The translations under genes were made by a program, and so were the position numbers. The notes under the pieces are model-generated. The model was not told where the DNA came from. It ran no database searches and saw nothing but the letters and a program-made list of their open reading frames with translations. Positions 35,601 to 48,577 of a stretch of DNA of 64,000 nucleotides are shown piece by piece. The stretch's first letter is position 1. Every line of letters begins with the position of its first letter. Source of the stretch: Rhynchosporium graminicola (Eukaryota; Ascomycota; Leotiomycetes; Helotiales; Ploettnerulaceae); assembly GCA_900074885.1 (NCBI GenBank), contig FJUW01000029.1, forward strand, positions 248,001-312,000, given 5' to 3'.

Positions 35601-37893
35601 ACTATCAATAGGGAAGTCAGTATCAAAGTCGCGCTCCCCACTGCCTGAGCATACTTGGCTGCCATTAGCTATTCTTGGCTCAAAACCTTCATCTATATCA
35701 CTCGTGGCTGGCCTCTTTGCTTCTTGTAAGGTTTCGGACGAGGTGGTGGCAGCTTTCTGTTCACCCCAGAGAGATCTACAAGCGCGAAATCATATGTTCT
35801 AGGCCTCCTCGGAGCACTCTCGCCCTGTAAATAATTTCCGTCTCCGGTGCATGAGCCATGGGGGGCGCGGCTTCGGTAAGTGGATATGGTAAATACCTTA
35901 ATCCGAACCCTAGATATAGTTTAACTCAATATCCTTTAGTAATGCAAGCCTAGATTTGTCCGAACTAATCGGATCAAGTAAAGCTATCACAATGACATAC
36001 TTATTATTTACAAATGAACAACTTTAGAATGAACTAACTACACCTGGTTTTGGGTTTGAGGTGTCTATCGAACACTTCTGCTTGATACAAGTCCTAAATC
36101 ATAGCATAATTTTTGTTTATGCTCTTTTTGGATAGTTTCATGTGAAACAGGGATTATAGCGAATCATTCTCTGGGTCAGAAAAGGGTTCTTTGATAGTAA
36201 AACAATCAAAGGCATCGAAAATTACACAGGCCGTATTCAATAATCGTTCAGTTCTAATACAGAGCGTATATGCGACCATGGCAAGACATAATTACTGTAG
36301 ACGCTCAGAATTAGATCTCTGCCGTCTGGACCTTTCCTCTGCTGTTGGTTTAGTTTACTTCTATGACACCTACTCATTTGAGCAAAGAGCATTCTTAACA
36401 TAGTCACCCCAATAAAGGCCTCGGCTGAATTATTTCTCGCATTTGGGATAAACAAAACCTTACCATTTCGTAGGGAGCCTGAGTAAGGTGGGATATTTGC
36501 GTTTGATAAGAGGGGGTTTTTTTTTGTTTTGTTTTTTTGTTATAGCTCTTTCATCACTAATACGCGAGTCGGTTAAAATATCATATCTATTATAGATTTG
36601 ACTATATGAAAGTGTCCCGGATATAACCTTTTAAGACGGAAAAGCTAATAGTGAGCTTCTTTAAAACCCCTGGTTTTGCGATAAGCTTGCGTTGCGGAAA
36701 GTTTATTCCTCTAAAAGTAGGCCAAGGATCTACCTATTAAAATACCTATTTGCATAATAATTTAAACACTTACTCGCAGTATCTGATCTGATGTAGATCA
36801 AGGTACTCTAGCTTTGATAAGGGGTACGACAATGTAACGTTACTCAATTTCTGCAGATATGTGAAACTACTGGGCTCTTGGTTACTAGAATAGTATTGGT
36901 GCGTTTTACAAGCCTACCTATTTGTAGAATATCTCGGGGGGATTTAGAGTTAAGGCATGCAAGACAAGAACCTTTCATGACAACTCTATCACTTAAGTAA
37001 CCTTCTTGGTAAGCCAAACTGTGGATGCTATGACGATTTTAAATGTCTTTGGGGTAGAATAGACCCAGAGAAATATGTGCTTACCTGCCGATTGTTTAAG
37101 ATCTTGATTTTAGCTTTTCTATATAGTGTTATTGGTCAGTCATCACTCCATGGTCGCCTTGGAGTCTTTGCTGATACAGTCTACTACATCCATGTCTTTC
37201 ACTATCTTGTCCCTAACAAGAGGTAATATTATGATAGTTTACCGTGTTCGGAGTCTGGAGAGCAGGAATCAGCCCATGACTGTTGTAGGAAAAATTAGGT
37301 TTCCTGCCAATGTGAGCGGTGATGTCTAGGATTGTCTACGGAAGTTTCAAGGTACAGCGGTCAAGTTTTATCCAGGTCCTAGCAGAGAGTGAGGAGACTT
37401 TGCTGTAAGTCGTGACATCCTTGAAGGACACTAATCATCACTTTATTACTTAAGTAATTTATCTCTAGCTGTGGACCCTGGTTATTGCCATTTATAGTAA
37501 AGTCACCTAATTCCCTGCTAGTGTTATGATTATACTTAACCGCCGCGCCTTCATATATCACGACCTTTCTATCAACCTTGTTATGCCTGATTTTTTCGGC
37601 ACTTCTGATCTCACAGCTCGATTCTAATCGTCCATCACCACAGCAATAGCAATCGGAGAAGAGGCGTTTGCACACGTCACAGTTCAAAAGTTCACGATCA
37701 CATCAGAGCCCTACAACTACTTTCCCTCTCTATCCGTCACATTCATCTTATCTACTGTTTCTTTTGGAGTCACATTACGCGTTCTCACGTCCGACTTTCT
37801 GACGGATTATTTACATCACTTGACTATAGCCACATTTGGACTTCGCCTCCTGGCCACACGTGGACCGTGAGTTGAGGGATACTGATCATCAAT

Positions 37894-40800
37894 ATGAGAG
37901 CAGACGTCAGCGGCATCGAAGACACTACCGGGCAAGAGCACACGGAATCATCAAACTCATCAGATGTGATAAAAGAGGATCTACATAAAAACTCTAGTGT
38001 GCAGGCTCAAGCAGCATCAGACCATAATGAGCCTGGGACAGACTACTCAAGCAAGGCAAAGAACCACACTAGATTCTCTGACTATTGGGTACTTCAATCC
38101 TTTTTATCGACTGATGTGTGGTTGACTTGATATCAGAGAATATTTGTCTATTCTACAATGACCGACAGGATTCTGCTGCTTCTAGCAGCTGCTGCACAGA
38201 TCGGAACAGGAACTGTAATTCGCTCCAAGTAGTAATCGTTTATGTGCTAACATGACTTCAAGACTTTGCCATTGATGAATATAATTTTTGGTAGGGCGAT
38301 CATAATGAAGTAATGTGCCCAGTGACTTACTGTTATTAGGAACTCTGGTGGCCAAGTTCAGTGATTATTTTGTCCCAGGCTCGACTACCACCAAAAGACA
38401 ATTCCAAAATGAGCTCAATCGTTTAACGTAAGGAATCTCTCTTAAACAGACGCTGAATAGCTCCCGAGCTAAGACTGCTTGTGATAGATTGTACATCGTG
38501 TACTTGTTCATCGGTAGATGGGTTCTCAGCTATTTTTCTATGTATACCTTTCGTATAGTGGGACTCCGAATATCAGCAAAACTTCGTCTCGAATACCTGA
38601 AGGTATACATTGATATCAAACTGGCTTGATCTTCTCCCTGACTATCTGTAGGGACTATTTGCACTATCTGTGTCCGCTCTTGACACTCTTCCTCCCGGAC
38701 AAGCTTCAAATGCACTGACGAATACCGCAAACACCCTACAGGTTGGAATTTCTGAAAAGCTAGGGATGATACTGCAATTCACGGCCACATTACTCACAGC
38801 TACTATAATTGCTTTTATCTATAGCTGGAATCTAACACTTGTGATTTCTTCGGGGCTCTTGGTTATTGCGTTAGTTTATGGCATCGTGGTTCCGATTGTT
38901 ATCAAGATGCAGAAGGAGGTAGAACACGCCGACGAGCAGGCATCCTCAATCGCAGGTGAAATCCTTGCTTCGATACGGATTGTCATCGCAAGTGGAGCTG
39001 AAGGTCGAGTTATGAAGAACTACTCAGGCTGGATTCAGGAATCACAGAGAAGAGGGCTAAAAATGTCCCCGATGATTGGAATTCAATTTGCACCTTGTTA
39101 GTTTTTGTTCATATCTTGCTTGAGAAAAGAACTGACTTGCCTGTAGTGTTTTTCGCTATCTTTGCGTCAGTCAACCCGTTCTTTAATCGATCTTGCTAAT
39201 CATATTGACACGAGAATAGTGTAATGGCTCTAGCTTTCTGTAAGCATCATCCGAGAACACTTTAATGTCTTCCTTTGCATATTCGGGAACTCCTGGAGCG
39301 GGGTTTTTTGTTTTCCTCCAACAATTAACCAGGTGGCAACTGCTGAACATTCCATCTGTAGGGTTCGGGTTCAAGTCGTATCAAGAGCATAACATCAATA
39401 GTGTAGGAGACATTTTAATGTAAGCACCCATACTTTGGATAAAATATACGCACGATACGATTCTAACCTACTACTAGCGTACTGATGTCTGTGATGATGA
39501 TCGCTTTCTCGGTGAGCCAGTCTGCTGGGCCTATAGTGGCTATGACGAAGGCTGCGGCTGCGGCTACCGACTTCTTTGCGATCATCGATGCTCCTAAGCC
39601 ATCGACAAGTGGCCTCATAGCGCCTTTAGTATCTTCTACTAATAAAATTGTCTTTGACTCTGTAACCTTCGCATGTACGAATCTTTTTCCGGGAGCTTTA
39701 CGGTGCCCCGCGCTTCAAGAGAAGTTATTGACTAACAAATCATAGACCCCAGCCGGCCTCACGTTAAAGTGCTTGATTCTTTAAATGTATTCCGATCCAT
39801 GCATTTGTGATAGTAAGCTATACTGACATAACCTTAGATTGAAATTGAATCTGGGAAGATTACAGCTATTGTAGGTGCATCCGGATCCGGCAAGAGTACG
39901 ATAGTTGGCCTGCTCGAGCGTTGGTACGAATTAGACGAGGAAAGATTTCTTCTCCCTGAGAGTGTCGTCAAAGACGAGAAATTAGAAATGGAGAGCGAGA
40001 GGGAAACATTTCAAAGATCCACTGGCTCAGAGATATCGGTTACACCAAGCGGTTCTATCTTGATAGGGGGACAAAATTTGAACACTATAGGCTTAAAGTG
40101 GTGGCGAACACAAATTGGTCTCGTACAACAGGAGCCCTTCATCTTTAACGACACAATTTACAGAAACGTGGCTTTTGGTCTAATCGGATCTGACTGGGAG
40201 CATGTTAATGAGGTCATGAAGAGGAAACTCGTCGAGGAAGCATGCAAAGAGGCATTTGCAGATGAATATATTTCTCGTCTGCCGCAAGGTTACGATACTC
40301 CAGTTGGCGATGCTGGTATCAAGCTCTCAGGTGGTCAGAGACGTGAGTAATAACGTAATATTGGGACCTCTTTGATGGTTTCTGGTTCATCCAAATATCC
40401 CGGCATGGTGCACTTACTGATACTACTTCAACTCAGAACGACTCGCAATTGCTAGGGCAATCATAAAGCGACCCACTATCCTGATCTTGGATGAAGCAAC
40501 CAGTTCTATAGATGTACGCGGAGAGCGAATCGTTCAAGCTGCTCTAGATAGAGTCAGCGAGGGTAGAACTACTATCACTATAGCACATCGCCTGTCAACG
40601 ATTAAGAAAGCAGACAATATTATTGTTTTGAAGAAAGGTAGACTTGTCGAGCAAGGAACACACGACAGTCTACTGGCAGACCATGGAGCATATTGGGCCT
40701 TGGTCAATGCCCAGAAGCTCTCTATTGAGGAAGGATTCCCAGAAGAATCGGATCATATAGAAAGTATCAAGGATGATTTAGTACACGATCTGAGCACAGT

Positions 40801-43476
40801 GAACGTCGAAACAAAGGCTGCCAAGACGGAAGTTACCTGGAAACCAAGGGGGTTTTTGAGAAGCTTCGGTTGTCTCATTTACGGTAGGTCCAAGCTGCTT
40901 AGTCCTTGGCCTTTCCACTACCTCGAGTTTGTTATGGGACATAGCAAAACTAATTCTAAAACCTAACATGGCAAATACTGACTGTCACGCAGAGCAATGG
41001 ACTTACTGGCCATGGTATCTCCTGTTGTGAGTACATCAGCCGACCACAGCTGTTATTTATAACTAACTCATCAGAACCATTGCCTGCGCCGCTGCTGGTT
41101 CAAGTGAGACAACTATTTCGTAACAGTCTTTTTGCATGAAGTTTCTGTTAATTGCCCAAATCAGCTTTCTCTTGAAATTCCTCCCTTACGCTGGACGTCT
41201 ATTATGATTTTTTGAATTATTGGAGATGCTTACCTCTTCTTCTTCTTCAGGTTACGCCATTCAAGCCTTCTTATACGCAAAGACTCTAGGAATCATACAA
41301 CTATCCGGTAGCGCACTTGCTAATGCACGAGACCACTGGGCTCTCATGTTCTTTTTCCTTAGTCTTGGCTGTTTTGTGGCCTATTTCGCGCTTGGCTGGT
41401 CCTCAACGACTATTTCTACAGTGAGCATAGCAGAACATACCTCAACTATACATGTGTTAATTTCTGCATAGTACATTGCGTGCACGTATCGCCAAGAATA
41501 CTTCGGGAGTATCCTACACAAGCCAATCGAATTTTGTGAGTGCCTTCCAGAAACTTTCATTCTCGGGAAAAATTGTCTCCATGGCTTAACAGAGGCCCTG
41601 GCTCCCTTGTGTTATTTTCAAACTCCATCAGTTCCTGGCTCTTTATATGTACATCGTAATCTTATACTGACTACAACGAGATGATCAAGAGGACCACAGC
41701 AGCGGGAGTTTGGCTGGAAGATTAGCAAATGACCCAACTCAGCTCCAGCAGATGCTTGGAATCAACATGGCGATGGTCTTGATTGCTGCGCTAAGCCTTG
41801 TGGGTTGTATAATTATTGCATTCAACTACGGTTGGAAGCTCACCCTAGTCACTGTCTTTGTTACGACACCCGTGCTCGTAAGTATTCTTACCCAGGGCAC
41901 CTTTCCTTGAGCCGCCTCCTTGATATATACTTACCATCCCTGTCTGCGAAACCAAGTAATGTAACTAACTGAGCTCCTAGATGCTAGCTTCATTTTTCAG
42001 GGTTCGATTCGAAATCCAATTTGAAGCCTTAAATCAAGCAGTATTCGCAGAAAGCTCGAAGTTTGCTGCTGAGGCTATCGGAGCTTTTAGGACTGTCACC
42101 AGCTTGACTATGGAAGATATGATTACTCGAAGATATGAGCTACTTCTGCAAGATCACGTCGAGAAGGCATTCGTCAAAGCTCGATACTCGACCCTTATTT
42201 TTGCAGCCTCCGATTCAGTGCAACTGCTTTGTATGGCGCTTGCTCTCTGGTACGGAGGACGTCTTTTGGCTTCGAGAGAATACGACATCGAACAATTTCT
42301 CGTCGTCTACATCGCCATCATCAATGGTGCGGAAGGTGCAGGTACTCTTCTGTCTTTTGGTCCCAACATGTAAGTATCAGGGAAGCTCATGAGTTCCTTT
42401 GCCGAATGTCGCGAAATTTTCTTGGGATATATCATTGCCCTACTTGAAGCTATCTACCTTCCATCCCCTCTCTTTTCCAGCAAGCTCAGTTTTTGACTTC
42501 AATATATCATTTACTGACCAAGCTCTGAAACAGGGCACAGGCCGCCGCGGCTGCAAACAGGATCCTGAGCTTTAGATTTAGGTCAAATGCTGCTACCAAA
42601 CCTACCTTAGAGCTGCAGGATATGACAGGTGGTGCAAATATTGAACTGTGCGATGTGTGGTTTACATATCCTACTCGAGATGTCCCTATCTTTACCGGTC
42701 TTAATCTCACGATCGAAAAGGGCAAATTTACTGCCTTTGTTGGTCCATCTGGATGTGGGAAGACGAGTATCATATCTCTGCTCGAACGGTATGTTGTGAA
42801 AGGTCGGCAAGGTCAACCCAGTGCTAATTAACTTTTAGATTTTACGACGTGCAGAAAGGCAGGATTCTCTGTAACGGGTCAGATATCAAAGATCTAGATA
42901 TTCGCGAGTATCGTAAGGTGATTTCTCTTGTCACTCAAGAACCGACCCTATTCCAAGGTACTATCAAACAAAATATTCTACTGGGCGTCGACGACGATGA
43001 ATGTATAAGCATGGAGAAACTACATATGATATGCCGGGATGCCGAAATCCACGATTTTATTACATCTCTTCCAGACGGGTATAATACCACTATCGGAAAT
43101 CGAGGTATTGCTCTATCAGGAGGTCAGAAGCAACGTATCTCAATTGCTCGAGCTTTGATTCGCGATCCGCAAATTCTCCTCCTCGACGAGGCGACTTCGA
43201 GTTTAGATTCCGAAAGTGAGAAGCTTGTACAAGCCGCTTTTGAGCGGGCGGCTACTAGTCGCACTATAGCAGTAGTCGCCCATCGATTAGCAACTGTCCA
43301 AAACGCAGATATGATATTTGTGCTTGGGGAGGGAAAAGTGCTCGAGAGCGGCAATCACAACGCCCTTCTGAGAAAAAGAGGTGTCTACTATCAGATGGTG
43401 AGTTCAATTTCCCCCCAATCACCTGTGACGAGTACTGACACTTGAATAGTGTCAATCGCAAGCTCTAGACAAATAA
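37894..43476 (+). CDS. Full-length ABCB-type (MDR/P-glycoprotein-like) ABC transporter
   Basis: Plasma-membrane exporter, probably for the cluster product or self-protection. It has two membrane domains and two nucleotide-binding domains in TMD-NBD-TMD-NBD order, with many introns. The frame starts [14 protein letters not shown] with a polar cytoplasmic tail, then FSDYW and the first membrane segments ([14 protein letters not shown]). NBD1 has Walker [10 protein letters not shown] (39874-39900), LSGGQ (near 40324), Walker [12 protein letters not shown] and the switch AHRLST. An acidic insert (about 39935-40040) sits between Walker A and the Q-loop. NBD2 has GPSGCGKTS (42742-42768), LSGGQKQR (near 43114), [11 protein letters not shown] and AHRLAT. 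A final 3' exon (43450-43476) adds CQSQALDK after YYQM. One exon is very small (T then ATGGCTCTAGC around 39220), recovered by matching FAVMALAFWFGFKS. Length is about 1,300 residues and both ATP sites look complete. It resembles the leptomycin-resistance (Pmd1-like) group. Confidence 0.92.
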
Positions 43477-45007
43477 AACAGGTCGCAAGGCACAGGCAGA
43501 TGCCTTCATCAGAATCCACTCTGCGCTCTGAATTCGCCTTAGGCCTGGCTCTCACGGTGTACAAATGTACATCGTGCCACAGGAGGTTCTCTTTGTGTGG
43601 AATGGCGCTTGGCAATTGCAATTATTTACTAGCTAGTTCCACCTCTTGATGTACTTCAGTCCAATCACTTGTGTTCATTCAGAATTTTGCCACACACGAC
43701 TGGTTACTACTGATACTTGGCCAGAGACTCCCTTTACGATACTGAAGTTTGCTTAGTTCTTGGCCGGCTGCTGAGAATGTCAGAGTGCTAATTCTTGCCA
43801 GTGACGAAAATTACAAGCAGTCAATGCTTTGTTATTAGTGATCTTGAAATTGCTAATTATTTCTGGAATATCCTTGGTCTTGAGCCACGGGAGGGGAATC
43901 GTGATCGCTTCTTTCGCGAGATTTACTTTGTCTAATATCAGGAAGTTTCTTATGCACAAAGCCGAGTAAGTGGCTTATTGGTCGTTTCTTACATAAGGCG
44001 ATGAGTTTCTTTAACTTGAACACTCCAACATTCATTTTCTTCTCAGATTCACTGTAATTATCCATGAAAAAGATTCTTGACCCTGGATCATGCATGACCT
44101 TTCAGCTGGGACCCCATAGATTTTCCAATGCCTAAGAGCAACGCAACAGACAAGCGAACCTCCAAACGTAGTTCAAGCGAGCTGCGGTATCTGGCGGTTG
44201 AAAGGCTATATTTTCCCAAACCCACTTGGGTGCGATCTCAGGCACAGGTAGTCCTTCTCGACACTGACCTTCCCGGAGTGGCAAGATTCGGTGTGCGGAA
44301 AGGATAGTAGATTTGTGATACCACATCTGTTCGGAAAGCTATGTGGGAATTGGGAAAACAATGAGGTGAAATGTAAAAGTATTTCGCACTCTGCATTGCA
44401 TTATCCCGACTGAATACTTAGCTTTCAGGATGAAGAAAAATGTTAAGAATAACAACCGTCTAGCCTCATTACACAGCGACCAAAACAGAGTGATGTCAAA
44501 TACTAAAGCTAAGTGAGAATGCTTCAAGTAGTGTCGAGTCTCTCTTGTCAGCAAGCTACTCGCTGCACAGAGTGCAACAGGTGTTTCTGGGCCCCTAGGG
44601 CTTGACAAGAATGAGTGCTGACAGCCATTGTTAGCCTTGGTTTCCCATCTTATAGTAAGTTCTACCTCGAATAGTTGTCAGGTAATGTCCTATGATTATT
44701 CCATGACCTTGGAAATGAGTTGTAGCACTGGCATGTAAATGTTTACAGGGACATCTGCCTTGACATCCTGGCGCCAAGAGTCGCCAACAGATCATGACCT
44801 AGTGCAGGCGAACTCAAATCGAGCACCTCACTGCTCACCTTACACTAACATCATTTCTCCACCAAAATCTTCCATATCCCACTGCACATTTCCTCAACTG
44901 TAACACAATCTCAGCTGCTCTTAAGAACTCTCGAAGTATTGAGGGAAAACAAACGAGACAAATCTGCTCGGCACTGCGCAATCTCTTTCCATCTACTGCG
45001 TAAGAAC
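43477..45007. other. Intergenic boundary between cluster and housekeeping genes
   Basis: No supported gene. Small minus-strand frames (43853-44095, 44339-44608) lack codon or family support. This is the probable right edge of the terpenoid cluster. Confidence 0.5.
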
Positions 45008-45496
45008 ATGACAGCACCACCGCAAGTCCGCGTTGGCGTCGGCGTCTTCATTCTAAAATCGACCCACGAATCGCCAGCGAATCCCTCATTCCTAATCGGG
45101 AAACGCATCAACTCGCACGGCCACGGCACGTTCGCTCTTCCAGGCGGACATCTGGAGTTTGGCGAAAGTCTTGAAGAATGCGCAGCTCGTGAAGTTCTGG
45201 AGGAGACTGGTCTGGTGATATCTCACGTCAAATTCTTGACTGCGACGAATGATATCATGGAAAGTGAGGGAAAGCATTATGTTACGATGTTTGTGGTGGG
45301 AGTTAGGGAGGATGAAGAGCAGGAAGCTGAGGTTTTAGAAGAGAATAAATGTGAGGGGTGGGAGTGGTGTCGGTGGAGCGAGTTAGTGGGGATGGTTGAA
45401 GGAGATGCGAACGGAGAGTCTGGGGGTAAGCAATTGTTTGTACCGTTGGTGAACTTGGTGAGATCGAGAGCTGGGTTTGTTCCGTCAATCGCATAG
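45008..45496 (+). CDS. NUDIX hydrolase
   Basis: Intronless 162-residue enzyme that should hydrolyse a nucleoside diphosphate linked to another group, for example a damaged nucleotide. The Nudix box is complete: G47, E53, R61-E62 and E65-E66, in the pattern GGHLEFGESLEE then CAAREVLEETGL. The start MTAPPQVRVGVGVF is chosen because the fold begins directly after it. An upstream in-frame ATG would add 23 residues with no similarity to the fold. The short single-domain layout and the VGVGVFI..FLIGKR start resemble the NUDT15/MTH2 type, but substrate cannot be assigned. It is not obviously part of the cluster. Confidence 0.9.
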   Translation: MTAPPQVRVGVGVFILKSTHESPANPSFLIGKRINSHGHGTFALPGGHLEFGESLEECAAREVLEETGLVISHVKFLTATNDIMESEGKHYVTMFVVGVREDEEQEAEVLEENKCEGWEWCRWSELVGMVEGDANGESGGKQLFVPLVNLVRSRAGFVPSIA

Positions 45497-48400
45497 ATTG
45501 AGACACGGTCAGATATGAAATGAATCGCTTCCTATATGGTAGCCACTTTAGTAGCATACCCAGTAGACATCAACGAGTCAACGTTATAAGGAAGGGCTTC
45601 AGATCTTCCCAAGATTCTCGGTCTGTGCAGATGAATGATTACAGAATAAGACTCTGTGAGCGCTGAGGTATATTCATCATTTTCACTTTAGGTCAGCATT
45701 CCAAGAAGTTTTTTGAGGCATCTGCTTCTTCCGCCGAACATCTGAAAGGTTAACCGCAACAGTGAAGAATATCAGCACTCAGGCAAGGGGCGGGGTTCTG
45801 GGCTTGATATAGTCAGCTTTCTAGTTAATAATGCTGAAGACGATTTAGATAGCCTGATCAACCCTCTAATAGATCAAAAATCTTTACCTCAAAACCCCGG
45901 CCGGTCATTTCCCTTCTAAATGCTGCAAAAAATTCTCGATAGTGATTATGGTGCGCTGCAACATGCAGCGCACTCTCTACGCTGAGTTATATAAAATGGT
46001 CTCATGTTCACAGAGTAATCGCTTACCACTATATCAGCATAGTGTTAATCCTCTCAGGTTCTTCACGTTGACAGTTTGGATTGCACGTTGCGCGAATTAA
46101 GCGATATTGACATCTCGAAGTGAGACATGATCCCTAAAGCGGAAATACTCACTTGAATATAACGACATATCAGCGGCGAGATGAAGAAGCTTCGGCGCCT
46201 ATAAGCAAAGGTAATTTTTCTTTGGCTTACTCGTCTTTATATCGAGGATGCGATGTATTCGGATGATCAGAAGTAGCACATTTGGCGTCGTCTTCATATT
46301 TTTTTCTATCATTCCGCTTCAACTCCTGATCTCCAGTCTCTAGAGTAAGATTTCCATTACATGTGGAGCTCTATGAAACAAAGTAAGCAATTCGACCTTG
46401 ACTTTGAACTGCCCACTTCCTTCCTATGAGAGCCGCACGATTCCATCAAACTTTCAAAAGAGATCATCATAAAGCCCCATAGACTCTTTAGAAGATACAG
46501 TGGCAAAAATTGCCAAAGCCAACAGTAAAATAGATTAAATTCGATCTCAAAGTATAATGGTAGGCTACTCCAAAGCTGAAGAACGCTGATATAAGAAGTT
46601 GGAGCCCGTAAACCAAAGCCCGAGAAGCTACGGGAACGCACACTTTCCCTTGCAGCCTCGCTCTTCGCGAAACGAAACCTGCAGGATATTGGGATAAGTA
46701 CACCTTTATAAGCAAGGCAATGTTTTCCACTGAACAGCATCGAATTCGTGAAATAGCCCGAGAGTTTTCCTATACAGAAAAAGTTCTGCACGAGACCCAC
46801 TGCAAACCCCCTTCCATAAGACAGAAATATCGTAGACTTGAAGAGGACCTCCGAAGCTACCTAGCAAGTTTGGGATGAGAGGATCAAGCGACAGCAAAGC
46901 TTTCAACGTACCCATACCGCAGCCTGGCGTCAGAAGAATAGCATATTCTCGACATGAAGGGATTCTCCGACTAGGGGTAAGGACTTTGAATGATAGACGT
47001 GAGTTTGAAGAGTCTGAAGTCGGGAGTGAAGTCATTCATAGACTCAACCCCACTAGCACTGAACAGCCCCTATATTTCGGCACTCAGAGACAATACCAAC
47101 ACACCCACTCTGACAGCTTCTATACACTTCTCGTGCAAAAACGTAAATATGAGATTTAACAGCCGGTCTATATTCTAAACTATCACTTCGTATCAAAAAG
47201 TCTTATATATATCTCACATCCCTTGCTCGTCTTAATATCAGAACAACACAAGAGTTAGGTTCCGATAAACAAAAAGACGTCCCAGAACCCTCCAATCATA
47301 AAAAATTCAATCAAGCTCTACTCTACAGCCTTCACAGTCCCATGATTCAGCCATCCACCACCTGAAACTCTCTCTCTCTCTCTCTCTCTTTGGATTACGT
47401 AAGATACGTACTTGGATTACGGAAGTACCGGAGTTGAATAGCGTACTCAACCAATTACTAGTACCGGAAGGACCGGTTATAGTACGTAAGATACGTACTT
47501 GGATTACTGTACAGATACCTATATATATATAGCTACTCCCTCCCACAGAAATCGAACCTTAATCGAATTAAAACCAACAGGTTATGAGCCCCGCACGCAC
47601 ACACACACATCTCGAGCCTCTTATTCTCCTCGAGTCTCTCTTTCTTGTGGATTTCTCTCAAGACCTTGTCTTGCTCAACTCCACCCAGCTCACCCGACTC
47701 GAAAGAATCTCAGAGTCACTTCAAAGTGACACCACCATATCAATCACACTAGATTCAGAACATCCTTCCGCACTATACCGTTCCGTTCTCCCTTCCCTTG
47801 CCCGACCAAGCATTTCTCTGCAAAATCCCAAATGAGGTGACCCATCCCTCCTTTAGCGATTCCAAGATGCATACATACATACATGAACATAGATCTACCT
47901 ATTCAATCCACAACCGTACCCTGTAATCATCTCGTTTGGGAAAACCACCCCTTCAACGTCTTCATCTTCCTCTCCCTGCTCTTTCCTTCCTTCACACCTT
48001 GTTATGCTATAGCCCGTTTGAAGAATGTCATGAAGCGATCAAGAATTGTATGATGGGAGGAATTCAGAAAGGGAAAAGGGACCGACCCCCTTTGCTGGGG
48101 ATAGTTTGAGTGTTGGAAATAGTGATGAGAAATTTTCACAATTGCATGTACCAAAGAGCGGTCTTCGATTATCTGATTTTCTGATACACACTCACTTCCG
48201 TTCATTATTACCCGTTCCCTAGAATACAAACGCACTCTCCTTGTTCTCTAGCTTTTGCATGAAGCAGACAAAGACAAGTAAAGAAAGAGAGGATCAGATA
48301 CTGGTGGTATAAACCATACCCTGCCTAACGACAAGCAAGTCCATTAAGTTGTCTTTCCTTCCTTCGATTCCCCCAAACGCCCCGTGTATGCTCGAAGTGC

Positions 48401-48577
48401 GAAGGTACAAATAAGTAGGATCAAAGTACAAGGAATGGGAAAAAAGGCATACAGAACCACATTTCCCATCCTATTACCCTCCACCCATTCCCATCCCAGC
48501 CATACCAAATCATCAACGATCAATCATACAACTCAGTCGATCAACTCTTAGGCAGACAAATACCGATCCAAAGTCTC
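45497..48577. other. 3.1 kb region without a supported gene
   Basis: Contains a CT microsatellite (about 47371-47390), a 24 bp direct repeat (47397-47420 and 47484-47507), short AT and CATA runs, and pyrimidine-rich stretches. The longest frame (46357-46800, minus, 147 codons) and its overlapping neighbours show no recognisable domain, so I do not call them genes. An untranslated or noncoding RNA cannot be excluded. Confidence 0.45.
47397..47507. repeat. 24 bp direct repeat pair, 87 bp apart
   Basis: The sequence at 47397-47420 (ACGTAAGATACGTACTTGG then ATTAC) recurs exactly at 47484-47507. Between the copies lie related GTACCGG/ACCGGT units. Confidence 0.75.

Larger units (their letters stand above)
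34679..37893. other. Long spacer upstream of P450 and ABC transporter
   Basis: Divergent promoter region for the P450 (left) and the ABC transporter (right). It holds copy B of a dispersed repeat (34979-35082), one MITE-like element (35487-35600) and a T-rich run near 36515-36540. The short frames (for example 35375-35665 and 37379-37687) show no family signature. Confidence 0.5.

Noticed and set aside
46357..46800. 147-codon minus-strand frame
   Set aside because: It overlaps other frames, has no recognisable domain, no clear splice partners and no neighbours suggesting function.
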